From assembly GCF_041902385.1 (NCBI RefSeq), contig NZ_CP169244.1, positions 3,410,001-3,474,000 on the forward strand: a DNA stretch of 64,000 nucleotides, written 5' to 3'. The translations under genes and the position numbers were made by a program. Position 1 is the stretch's first letter; every line of letters begins with the position of its first letter. The notes beneath the pieces are model-generated. The model had not been told where the DNA came from. It saw only the letters and a list, made by a program, of their open reading frames with translations, and made no database searches. The DNA comes from Arcticibacter sp041902385. Its GTDB lineage: Bacteria; Bacteroidota; Bacteroidia; Sphingobacteriales; Sphingobacteriaceae. Of this stretch, positions 1-7,189 are shown piece by piece.

Positions 1-387
1 ATAACAGTGAAAAACTTTTTCGACGTCACGTGTGCAGTAGACGATTACAAATGAACCGGCCGTCCATGATGGTGGATATACTGATATCGCGTTTTTAATC
101 GCTTCAAATACGATACTGGCTTTTTCTTCGACAGAGCAATTACTCTTGAACAGCAATCCTCGGTCAGCTTCGTCAATCAATTGCCCGATTACGATCGTTG
201 GAAACAATACATCCCCGCAGTAGCCGAAAATATCAGGATGTTTTAACATTGCAAAAGTTTTACGGCCTTCTGAGAAAGTTTCTTTTATGCTTGTACTAAA
301 CTGGCTATCAGTTGTGATGTAGATTGCTGATGGACGATAGCCAAATTTGCTATTGTCTACCCCGACCCAGGTGGCTAATAATGTCAT
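1..387 (-). CDS. Partial protein, possibly Ntn-hydrolase/proteasome-like
   Basis: A reading frame on the minus strand starts with ATG at 387 and runs open for 129 codons to the window edge, so the C-terminus is missing. An upstream in-frame ATG is excluded because another ATG close by (around 405) runs into a stop after four codons. The protein begins MTLLATWVGVD and has ITTDS near residues 24-28 and FGYCGD near 54-59. A short strand followed by a TDS/ADT-like turn and a later G-x-x-GD resembles the start of HslV/proteasome beta-subunit folds. That resemblance is my inference and no catalytic residue is proven. It lies downstream of the YhcG and integrase genes on the same strand, so it is probably cargo of the same integrated element. 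Confidence 0.6.
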   Translation of the reverse strand, partial: MTLLATWVGVDNSKFGYRPSAIYITTDSQFSTSIKETFSEGRKTFAMLKHPDIFGYCGDVLFPTIVIGQLIDEADRGLLFKSNCSVEEKASIVFEAIKNAISVYPPSWTAGSFVIVYCTRDVEKVFHCY

Positions 388-663
388 TTTAAAAGTTACT
401 CATTTTTGGCTAAATTAATGATAATGCTTTGTTCCTAGGCTGTAATCCCCTTGCGATAAACAATATCTCAAGTAGGAATATCTTTGACACTTGAGTGGCG
501 ACGAAGCTAACCTGTTCTGGCAAGGCTAGCCAGCGAAGAAAAACCGGTAAAGAGCTTTTGCATAAACCGCTTCGCTATTTATTCCACATTCTCTTGACTG
601 ATTTTTCTTCTTTGATTTTGGTGGCTTAACAGATTATCACCTGAAGGTTTATTCTCATAATAG

Positions 664-1734
664 TTACAGTAGCTTCGAAAGTTTCCCTTCGTCGGGTAAG
701 AACTTTCTTAACTCGTCCGGGATATGCCGGGTGGTTTTAAAAGTCGCAGCTCCCATTGCGTTGCTGACAGATCGAAAAGCGTACTCTACAACCGTATTTG
801 ATTTTTCCTTGCACAGAATTATCCCTATGCTCGGGTTCTCATGTGGTAACTTCACTTTATCATCAAGTACATTAAGGTAGAAATTCAGCTGTCCTGCATA
901 TTCCGGTTTAAACCTACCCCGCTTCAACTCGAAAGCTACCAGGCATTGCAAATGCCGATTGTAGAAGAGAAGATCAATAAAAAATTCCTGTCCGTCAACT
1001 TCAAGCCGGAACTGGTTCCCCAAAAAAGCAAATCCCTTTCCAAGGCCAAGAATAAACTTTCTAATATTGTTGACGATTTCCGTTTCAATGGCTCTTTCAT
1101 CTTCCGATCCTTCCAGCTGCATGAAGTCCCATAAATATTCATCCCGAAATACTTGCAGAGCTGTATCCCTTAAATCTTTTGGAACAGTAGCTTCGAAATT
1201 ATTCGGCAGCGTCCCCTGATGCTTATACAGATTCTCGGCAATCTTAAGCTCCAAGATTGATACTGACCAGAACTGAGTTGCGGCATGCCGGATGTAAAAC
1301 AGACGCTCTTCCAGGTTTTTACATTTATTCAATAATAGCAGATGATGCGTAAAACTGACTGAAAAGAATAAATCCACGTCACTTTGGAATTGTGCAGTCG
1401 CCGACTGCACAATTCGAGGATCAGTTATTTGTGCAGTTGCTAACTGCATAAAGTTTGTGTTTGTATAGGCTTCAGCAAACTGCTTCATATTCATCAGGTT
1501 CCTGCGAGAGAACCCTCTCAGTCCGGGAAGCTCCTTTTGCAGATCTAAAGCCAGTTGACCTATTATTCTCGCACCCCAATTTCCAGAGGCGACTTTCTCA
1601 GACAACTTTACGCCTGTGCTCATATAAAGCTTTAGAAGCTCACGGTTGGCCAGCCTTGAAGCTTCATATCGGCTGTGAACTATATTCTGCTTTAATTCCT
1701 TGATTAGCTGCAGATACGATTGATTCTCTTCCAT
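664..1734 (-). CDS. YhcG/DUF1016-family PD-(D/E)xK nuclease
   Basis: A 356-residue protein of the YhcG (DUF1016) family: an N-terminal helical DUF1016_N region (about 1-150) followed by a PD-(D/E)xK nuclease fold (about 180-340). The nuclease core is visible as FFIDLLFYN with D254, then AFELKRG with E269 and K271, then a Gln in GQLNFYLN near 282. These proteins are often found beside restriction systems and on mobile islands, and are thought to act on DNA; the target is unknown. Residues about 94-115, between the two domains, are encoded by two tandem palindromes and read like a repeated (I/M)xQxATAQ unit. The gene starts 4 bp after the integrase stop, so the two are probably co-transcribed. 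Confidence 0.85.
   Translation of the reverse strand: MEENQSYLQLIKELKQNIVHSRYEASRLANRELLKLYMSTGVKLSEKVASGNWGARIIGQLALDLQKELPGLRGFSRRNLMNMKQFAEAYTNTNFMQLATAQITDPRIVQSATAQFQSDVDLFFSVSFTHHLLLLNKCKNLEERLFYIRHAATQFWSVSILELKIAENLYKHQGTLPNNFEATVPKDLRDTALQVFRDEYLWDFMQLEGSEDERAIETEIVNNIRKFILGLGKGFAFLGNQFRLEVDGQEFFIDLLFYNRHLQCLVAFELKRGRFKPEYAGQLNFYLNVLDDKVKLPHENPSIGIILCKEKSNTVVEYAFRSVSNAMGAATFKTTRHIPDELRKFLPDEGKLSKLL
1389..1452. repeat. Two tandem palindromes inside the YhcG gene
   Basis: The first palindrome has 12-bp perfect arms at 1389-1400 and 1402-1413 around a single central base. The second has 11-bp arms at 1428-1438 and 1442-1452 with one mismatch and a 3-bp centre. Both share the core gtgcagt..actgcac and lie about 14 bp apart in a coding region, in frame, where they encode repeated TAQ-containing segments. 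Such a structure is unusual inside a gene and looks like a palindromic element duplicated within the reading frame. Confidence 0.75.
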
Positions 1735-1738
1735 GCGA

Positions 1739-2962
1739 CTATCCTAATTTTAGGCGAAGCTTAGCCATGTCATCACTTATTTTCTTTTCCAATACACGGG
1801 CATAAATCTGAGTAGTAGCAATTTTTGTATGCCCTAGCATCTTGCTGACGGTTTCAATGGGAACACCGTTGGAGAGAGTTACCGTGGTTGCGAAGGTATG
1901 TCGCGCTACATGGAACGTTAGGTTCTTTTTAATCTCGCAGATATCGGCTATTTCTTTCAAATAGCTATTCACCTTCTGATTGGATAAAGACGGGAATAAC
2001 CGCTTATTCGCAGTCGCTCGGGGATCATCAGCGTATTTTTGCAGTATCGCCTGGGCTTTGGGTAGTAGCGGCGTGTTTACCGGAGTCAGAGTTTTTTGGC
2101 GAAAGGTCTTGATCCATCTGCCGTTATCAATACCTGTAATAATGTGGTCGGAGGTAAGGTTCATCACATCTACATAGGCTAATCCCGTATAGCAGCAAAA
2201 GACAAACAGATCCTTCACCATATTGAGACGGTCCACCATGAACGATTTTTTCTCAAGCTTTTGAAGCTCCTTCTCCGTCAGGAAGTCTTTCTCAATCTTC
2301 TGGTATTTAAACTTGTAGTTTTTAAAAGGGTCGTTTTTGATCCACTCCAATTTTATCGCCAGGTTGGTAAGCTTCCGCAAACGAATTAAATGTTTCATCA
2401 CGCCATTGTTATTCATCGGCTTTTGATGATCAATGGGCTTGTGATTCCTCAGGTAGCATTCGAAGTCGACGACAAACTTATAATTGATCGCGTGCAGAAA
2501 GATGTCTTTCTTTTTGAACTGGCCTTGCAGGAATTTCTCTAAATACCGCTGCGTAACATAATAGTGCTTCAAAGTACTCCATTCCAATACCGTTTTGGCC
2601 TGCTCGTTATGATAGGCCATCAGTTTGTTAAGAGTATATTCCGGATCCCCATTCCCGAGAAAAGCATCTTTAAATGTTTCCATCGAAATGGTGCGACCGT
2701 TCGACAGTAAATCCTGATAGCAGTCACGTACTTTCACCCGCACCTCATCCAGATACTCATTTATTCTACGTCCTTCAGTACTGGTCCTCTTTCCAGAACC
2801 CTTGTCTTTGTCCCAGTGCTTTACATCCACCTGGTAGTTCTTGAGTGAGATGTAACTTTTTTCACCATTAATTACGAGCCCTAAAAAAACAGGTGCTTTA
2901 CCGTCCTTTGTTCTCTCTGTCCTAACTTTAAAGTGGACCCCGAATGTGCTTGTTGTTTTCAT
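1739..2962 (-). CDS. Tyrosine recombinase (site-specific integrase)
   Basis: A 407-residue integrase counted from the ATG at 2962; an ATG at 3034 would add 24 residues that do not look like family sequence. The order is an arm-binding domain (about 5-85), a SAM-like core-binding domain (about 110-205) and a catalytic domain (about 225-400). Visible catalytic residues are Lys near 290 (RQKT), H351-x-x-R354 (HVARH), H378 (LGH) and the nucleophile Y387. The first catalytic Arg is replaced by Ala at about 262 (TGLAYVDV). Bacteroidota integrases related to CTnDOT IntDOT also lack Arg I, so it is probably active. Its start lies about 300 bp from the 3' end of the tRNA-Lys-like gene, the usual place for an element's integrase. 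Confidence 0.92.
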   Translation of the reverse strand: MKTTSTFGVHFKVRTERTKDGKAPVFLGLVINGEKSYISLKNYQVDVKHWDKDKGSGKRTSTEGRRINEYLDEVRVKVRDCYQDLLSNGRTISMETFKDAFLGNGDPEYTLNKLMAYHNEQAKTVLEWSTLKHYYVTQRYLEKFLQGQFKKKDIFLHAINYKFVVDFECYLRNHKPIDHQKPMNNNGVMKHLIRLRKLTNLAIKLEWIKNDPFKNYKFKYQKIEKDFLTEKELQKLEKKSFMVDRLNMVKDLFVFCCYTGLAYVDVMNLTSDHIITGIDNGRWIKTFRQKTLTPVNTPLLPKAQAILQKYADDPRATANKRLFPSLSNQKVNSYLKEIADICEIKKNLTFHVARHTFATTVTLSNGVPIETVSKMLGHTKIATTQIYARVLEKKISDDMAKLRLKLG

Positions 2963-3014
2963 AATCTTATTTGATACGTTTTCATACTCTTTGGCATTCG
3001 GCAATTGCAAACAG

Positions 3015-3164
3015 GTACCGGACAGCCGTATCAAACAGGGGCAAAACGGGTCAAATTATCGCAATTTATACGCATTTAACTATCTCTACTACAGTTAGTT
3101 ACTCCCTATTAGAGTACCATAAAAGTAAATACTAATATTTGGTACTCTGATTGGTACCAGACAG
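3015..3164. repeat. Short repeats near the integrase start (possible arm or core sites)
   Basis: The 12-bp unit ggtaccRgacag occurs directly at 3015-3026 (last base not fully matched) and 3153-3164. Between them 9-bp inverted arms, agagtacca at 3111-3119 and tggtactct at 3140-3148, surround 20 bp of AT-rich sequence. Repeats of this kind between an integrase gene and its attachment site can be integrase arm-binding or excisionase sites. That role is inferred only from position. Confidence 0.35.
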
Positions 3165-3204
3165 ATAGGGAAACTTTGGGAAAGATTGGTAGGCGTTAAA
3201 ACAG

Positions 3205-3238
3205 AAACGCCTGTAAATCAGATAATTTACAGGCGTTT
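3205..3238 (-). terminator. 14-bp perfect hairpin downstream of the tRNA
   Basis: Perfect 14-bp arms at 3205-3218 and 3225-3238 flank a 6-base loop. The stem lies about 25 bp past the 3' end of the tRNA-Lys-like gene on its own strand and is followed there by a T-rich stretch, so it probably ends the tRNA transcript. It lies on the element side of the putative attachment site. Confidence 0.6.
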
Positions 3239-3262
3239 GATCCTCTTTGGGAGGTGCTTCTG

Positions 3263-3335
3263 TGCGCCCACCTGGGCTCGAACGTGGGATCCACAGATTA
3301 AGAGTCTGTTGCTCTACCAGCTGAGCTACGGAGTC
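3263..3335 (-). tRNA. tRNA-Lys(CTT)-like gene with mismatched 3' half
   Basis: Read on the minus strand, the 5' half is a normal tRNA: acceptor strand GACTCCG (3335-3329), TA, D-stem GCTC/GAGC, and anticodon arm ACAGA-CTCTTAA-TCTGT with anticodon CTT (Lys). The 3' half does not match it. The T-loop TTCGAGC is present, but its flanks CCACG and CCAGG do not pair, and the 3' acceptor strand TGGGCGC pairs with GACTCCG at only about five of seven positions, two of them wobble. A normal partner would be CGGAGTC. With an integrase next door, the simplest reading is an attachment site where the 3' half was replaced, leaving a degenerate or non-functional tRNA. Confidence 0.6.
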
Positions 3336-3400
3336 GTCGGGTTTGGTGGTGCAAAGAAAAGAAATGTGTCTCGTTCAGGGAAAGATTATACAAAATAAAC

Positions 3401-4816
3401 TTACCGATGCTTAATCCACGAGGAGATCTTTTGAAGTGCGACGGGATCGATAGTCTCTTCTATTTGCGAATACTCGACGATATTGCCCGTGATTGCTTTC
3501 TGTAATAAGTGGTTGAGCCCTGGCATTTCTACGATCTCTGCTTTTTTATTTCCTGCTGCAGCGAGTGATTGACGGATCCCCTGGAGGTTGTCGGAACTTT
3601 TTACCTGAGTGTCAAGAGATCCGGTAATGGCAAGGACAGGAACGGTGATTTTGCTGAGATAGTCGGCGGGCTTGAAATTGATGAAATAGCGATACCAGGG
3701 GTTGAGCATTTGAGCAGAAGTTTGAGCCACCGCCTGATCAATCGGCTGACCGCCCAGTTCCTCAGGGGCATAAGCTTTAAATCCTTCTCTAAGGAGCGAG
3801 TCCAGCCTGGGTTTTAAGGTCGCTTGTGACATCGTCGCATTTTTGACCAGCAAGTCGTCAACTTTATCGTACAAGCCCAGACTTTTTTGCACTAGTCCGT
3901 CGCCGGTCTTCATTAGCTTCAGCTGATCGCTGCGCTGCTGATGCATCAGCTGCCGGATGGGGACTCCGGGAGCGGAGAGGAGGACCAGAAACTGCACCGT
4001 CTTATTGCGGCTTGCTACCATTGGCGCTATCATCCCTCCTTCACTGTGACCGACCAGACCGATGGACACGTTTTTTAAGTCGGGTCGGGAGAGGATGTAC
4101 TGTACCGCCGCTTCGGCATCGTCTGCGAAGTCGGCGGAGGTGGAGTTAGCGAAAGATCCGGTCGACTTTCCAACGCCGCGGTCGTCATATCTTAATACCG
4201 CTATGCCGTTCCGGGTGAGCCAGTCGCTGAGTACCAGAAAGGGGCGGTGGTTAAATTGCGCGATCTCTTCGTTGCGGTCCTGCGGCCCAGAGCCGGAGAT
4301 CAGGATCACAGCCTTAGAGGCTTTAGCATTTGCAGGCAAGGTGAGGGTCCCCGAAAGCTTGTTGCCTGCCTTCGGGTTCGCGAATTCCACCTCTTCCTGT
4401 TTGTAAGGGAAAGCCAGAGGATCCTGTGGACGTTTGCTCTTCAACGCCTTATTGTCATTCTTCTTTTCATCCCTGCTAAGGGTGAGCGGGAGCGATAATC
4501 CGCCCTGGTTGAATGTTCCTTTAAGGAGACCGCTGTCGGCCAGATAGGTAGCGGTATATTTCAAGCCCAGCCTGGCGGCGCTGATCCGTAACTCGTTTCC
4601 TATAACCAGCGTTTCCTCGACAGGAATTCCTTTAGCTCCCTGATCGGGACTGTCGAGCGTGCTGGAGTAGGCATTGCCGGTCTTCGTCAGATGCAATACG
4701 AGCCGGAGGCGTGCGGTCGGAAGGTTTAATACACCATACCATGCGCCACTGAGGTCCTGCGCTTTGGCTAAGGTGATGAATGTAGTGAACAAGAGGCAGA
4801 AGCTGATTCTTTTCAT
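3401..4816 (-). CDS. Secreted alpha/beta hydrolase (esterase)
   Basis: A 471-residue protein with a cleavable signal peptide ending near Ala-Lys-Ala-Gln20. An N-terminal beta-rich domain (about 20-115) of the type found in front of Bacteroidota esterases is followed by an alpha/beta-hydrolase domain (about 150-470). The catalytic triad is visible: Ser258 in GHSEGG, Asp402 in TGSLDTQ and His436 in LNHLL; the oxyanion segment is SGSGPQDR. It likely hydrolyses ester bonds in the periplasm or at the surface; the substrate is not apparent. It stands alone on the minus strand, convergent with nothing obvious. Confidence 0.88.
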   Translation of the reverse strand: MKRISFCLLFTTFITLAKAQDLSGAWYGVLNLPTARLRLVLHLTKTGNAYSSTLDSPDQGAKGIPVEETLVIGNELRISAARLGLKYTATYLADSGLLKGTFNQGGLSLPLTLSRDEKKNDNKALKSKRPQDPLAFPYKQEEVEFANPKAGNKLSGTLTLPANAKASKAVILISGSGPQDRNEEIAQFNHRPFLVLSDWLTRNGIAVLRYDDRGVGKSTGSFANSTSADFADDAEAAVQYILSRPDLKNVSIGLVGHSEGGMIAPMVASRNKTVQFLVLLSAPGVPIRQLMHQQRSDQLKLMKTGDGLVQKSLGLYDKVDDLLVKNATMSQATLKPRLDSLLREGFKAYAPEELGGQPIDQAVAQTSAQMLNPWYRYFINFKPADYLSKITVPVLAITGSLDTQVKSSDNLQGIRQSLAAAGNKKAEIVEMPGLNHLLQKAITGNIVEYSQIEETIDPVALQKISSWIKHR

Positions 4817-5020
4817 GATGCTGATGGTTTAGAGCTTTTGATCTATACGAAGATAAGAGAGTGAATGGATTTCAGAAGAACTATTCATGAGTTTCACCCA
4901 CAAACAGGGATGAAAGTTGCTGAATATTCTTTGTGGCCATTTAATAGAAGCTCTATTGAGACGGCCTCTTTTTTATACCATTGGCAAGGCAGAGGAATAA
5001 AAGAAAATATATATTTGTAT

Positions 5021-5227
5021 ATGGACGCATTGATTATTTATCCTGAAAATAAGGAGCAGCTTTCAGCTATAAAAGCAGTGATGAAAGCGATGAAGGTCGT
5101 TTTTGAAGAACGGAGCAACGTCTATCCGGAGCATGTGACGAATGGTGTGAAAGACTCGGTAAACCAGGCAGAGGAAGGGCAGCTTTCAGCGTATAAAGGA
5201 ATCAGGGATATGCTGAAAAAGGAATGA
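5021..5227 (+). CDS. Antitoxin of a RelE/ParE-type pair (DUF2683-like)
   Basis: A 68-residue protein starting MDALIIYP, rich in Lys/Glu helices, with the MKAMKVVFEE stretch seen in small Bacteroidota antitoxins. The frame could be extended upstream to an ATG at 4865 (120 residues), but the added 52 residues do not resemble this family, so I chose the ATG at 5021. Its stop overlaps the start of the toxin gene by 4 bp (ATGA at 5224-5227), so the two are translated together. It should bind and neutralise the toxin and probably also repress the operon; neither can be read from the sequence. Confidence 0.75.
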   Translation: MDALIIYPENKEQLSAIKAVMKAMKVVFEERSNVYPEHVTNGVKDSVNQAEEGQLSAYKGIRDMLKKE

Positions 5228-5517
5228 GCCTCCTCGTATATTATACACCCCGCGCGAAAGAAACCCTTATCTCTGTTTACACATTTCTGAATCAAAAATT
5301 CGGTAATAGAGCTGCTGACAAGTTCGTTACAAAAGCTGAAAATACGATTGCCCTTCTGGCAGCACAACCTTACATGTTTAAGGCTTCAACAATAGCCCCT
5401 GAGATCAGGATTGCACTCATCACCCGGCAATGTTCTTTGTTTTATAAGGTGACAGAGAGTTCGGTCCAATTACTGTTTTTTTGGGATAACCGTCAGGATC
5501 CGCTTTTTTTCCTTTAG
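5224..5517 (+). CDS. RelE/ParE-family toxin
   Basis: A 97-residue basic protein starting MSLLVYYTPRAKETL. It has the typical ParE/RelE pattern: an N-terminal helix pair, then beta strands around RIALITRQCSLFYKV, ending in LLFFWDNRQDP, a common end for the plasmid-stabilisation (ParE) type. RelE relatives cleave mRNA at the ribosome and ParE relatives poison gyrase; which applies cannot be decided here. It follows its antitoxin with a 4-bp overlap. Confidence 0.82.
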   Translation: MSLLVYYTPRAKETLISVYTFLNQKFGNRAADKFVTKAENTIALLAAQPYMFKASTIAPEIRIALITRQCSLFYKVTESSVQLLFFWDNRQDPLFFL

Positions 5518-5800
5518 AAAATCGGTCGGCGCAGCACCTTTCTGCAGATCGGGGGGACTCGTTTTTTCCCTACAAGTCTGACAGTACCTACCAGAACAGC
5601 GTTCAATGCCTGTTTTGCTCGGAAATACCTTCTTTTATCCTGCCAAGCAGAAAAGAGGATTGCAAAATGTTATACCGATGTGTAATTTGTACAACTTACA
5701 CCGGGCAGACCACTTAAACTCTTCCAGGCTAGCAGGGTAATAGAGTGCAGGCATTGCCGGAGGCGGCAGTTTTTTCGGCCTAATTTCTATTTTTGTTTGT

Positions 5801-6391
5801 ATGAATTTGAAGCAGAGGATACTCCGAACCTTTTATCCACATATCATGCGCCTGACTAAGTCGGATCGGTCCAAAGGAAGGATCCTGTTGAACGAGAGCC
5901 TGGCAGTTCCTGCTGCATGTTTTTATGACCTTAGCGCCGTTTTAAACAATGGGACAGCGCGCCGTTTTAGGGAGTTCAGAGGTAAGAAGGTTCTTCTGGT
6001 GAATACAGCTTCGAACTGTGGTTACACCGGACAGTACCAGGAGCTTCAGCGGCTACATGAAGAGTACGGAGATCGTCTCGCGATCATCGGTTTTCCTGCT
6101 AATGATTTCCGTGACCAGGAACGGGGAATTGACAGAGACATCGCTGTATTTTGTGAACTGAACTACGGAGTTACCTTTCCTCTTGCAGCTAAAAGTTGCG
6201 TGCTGAAAGGGGAGGGGCAGAATGATGTGTACAAATGGCTAAGCTCTCCCGAGTTAAACGGCTGGAATAGTCAGGAGCCCGACTGGAACTTTAGTAAATA
6301 CCTTATTAACGAGCAAGGAATATTGACGCATTACTTTGGTCCTGCTATATCGCCGCTGAGTGAGGATCTGTTGAAAGAGATTCGTGATTAG
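5801..6391 (+). CDS. Glutathione peroxidase-family thiol peroxidase
   Basis: A 196-residue thioredoxin-fold peroxidase with about 35 extra N-terminal residues and no clear export signal. The peroxidatic Cys73 lies in SNCGYT, the resolving Cys118 in FCELNYGVTFP, and Trp162-Asn163 in PDWNFSKYL. The position usually held by catalytic Gln (FPCNQF) is Asp102 here (FPANDF). With two Cys it probably reduces hydroperoxides using thioredoxin rather than glutathione, as is usual for bacterial members. The end overlaps the start region of the following membrane-protein gene. Confidence 0.9.
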   Translation: MNLKQRILRTFYPHIMRLTKSDRSKGRILLNESLAVPAACFYDLSAVLNNGTARRFREFRGKKVLLVNTASNCGYTGQYQELQRLHEEYGDRLAIIGFPANDFRDQERGIDRDIAVFCELNYGVTFPLAAKSCVLKGEGQNDVYKWLSSPELNGWNSQEPDWNFSKYLINEQGILTHYFGPAISPLSEDLLKEIRD

Positions 6392-6425
6392 CGAGCGCGC
6401 AATTAGTTTTAGTGATCGAAATAAT

Positions 6426-7082
6426 ATGACGACCTTAACCGAAACAGGAGGAGCCAGAGTTGGCTCAGCAAACGTCACATGGCCGTTTGCGCAGTTGAAA
6501 GTGAATTCGAACCGACTCGAATTAAGCGCTTCTATTATTGGAGACTTTATATTCGGCCCTTCTGATGTTATTTTAATCGAGCCCTATCAGGTTCTTCCGC
6601 TTATTGGACAGGGGATCCGGATCAGGCATAAAGTTGGGAAGTACGACGAGAAGATAATTTTCTGGACATTTCAGGATCCGGCAGAACTGATCATCAAGAT
6701 TTGGGAAACCGGCTTTTTAACTCCTGGTTCTATTCCCGCTCCCGTTGAATCTATAGAGCCGGAGGTAATGGAAAAGCAGGCCCAGGGCGGCTTCCCAATC
6801 AAAAAGTCGATAGCTGTCGGCGTTGTAGTAGTATGGAACCTCCTGTTTTTAATCGACCTGATAGTCTTCCTAAGTTCAGGTAAAGCAGGTCGGCCACTGG
6901 GTTATGGAGCATTATCGGCTCTCGGGATGGTAATTGCGATATCTGTCGCTCTGCTTTGGTCGTCCGGGGTAAGGGAAATGATACTGAAGCCAGGCAGAGA
7001 CATAGAGGGAATGAAGAGGTTTCTGTATTTCATAATAGCAATCTTCCTGGCAATGGTGCTTGGCATTATTTCCATTATGTGA
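6426..7082 (+). CDS. Membrane protein of unknown function
   Basis: I do not recognise this family. The protein has a soluble N-terminal half (about 1-100), rich in beta strands with charged turns such as RIRHKVGKYDEK and perhaps PH-like. A Pro/Glu linker follows, and then three predicted membrane helices in the last 95 residues (starting near VGVVVVWNLLF, ALGMVIAISVALL and FLYFIIAIFLAMV). The frame is open from an ATG at 6384 (232 residues), which overlaps the peroxidase stop by 8 bp. The ATG at 6426 (218 residues) is chosen because the extra residues look non-conserved, but this is not certain. It may be co-transcribed with the peroxidase gene. Confidence 0.6.
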   Translation: MTTLTETGGARVGSANVTWPFAQLKVNSNRLELSASIIGDFIFGPSDVILIEPYQVLPLIGQGIRIRHKVGKYDEKIIFWTFQDPAELIIKIWETGFLTPGSIPAPVESIEPEVMEKQAQGGFPIKKSIAVGVVVVWNLLFLIDLIVFLSSGKAGRPLGYGALSALGMVIAISVALLWSSGVREMILKPGRDIEGMKRFLYFIIAIFLAMVLGIISIM

Positions 7083-7189
7083 GGAAGCCCGGTAAAGTAG
7101 CCTGACTTATTTTGAAACAAAGTGACCTGAATCAATTTTTCTAATAGTAGAACGTCTTAACTTGCCTTAGCTAACCAGATATAAGCGAA

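Noticed and set aside
4865..5020. Longer start of the antitoxin gene
   Set aside because: The extra residues do not resemble the antitoxin family, which normally begins MDALIIYP; kept only as a finding.
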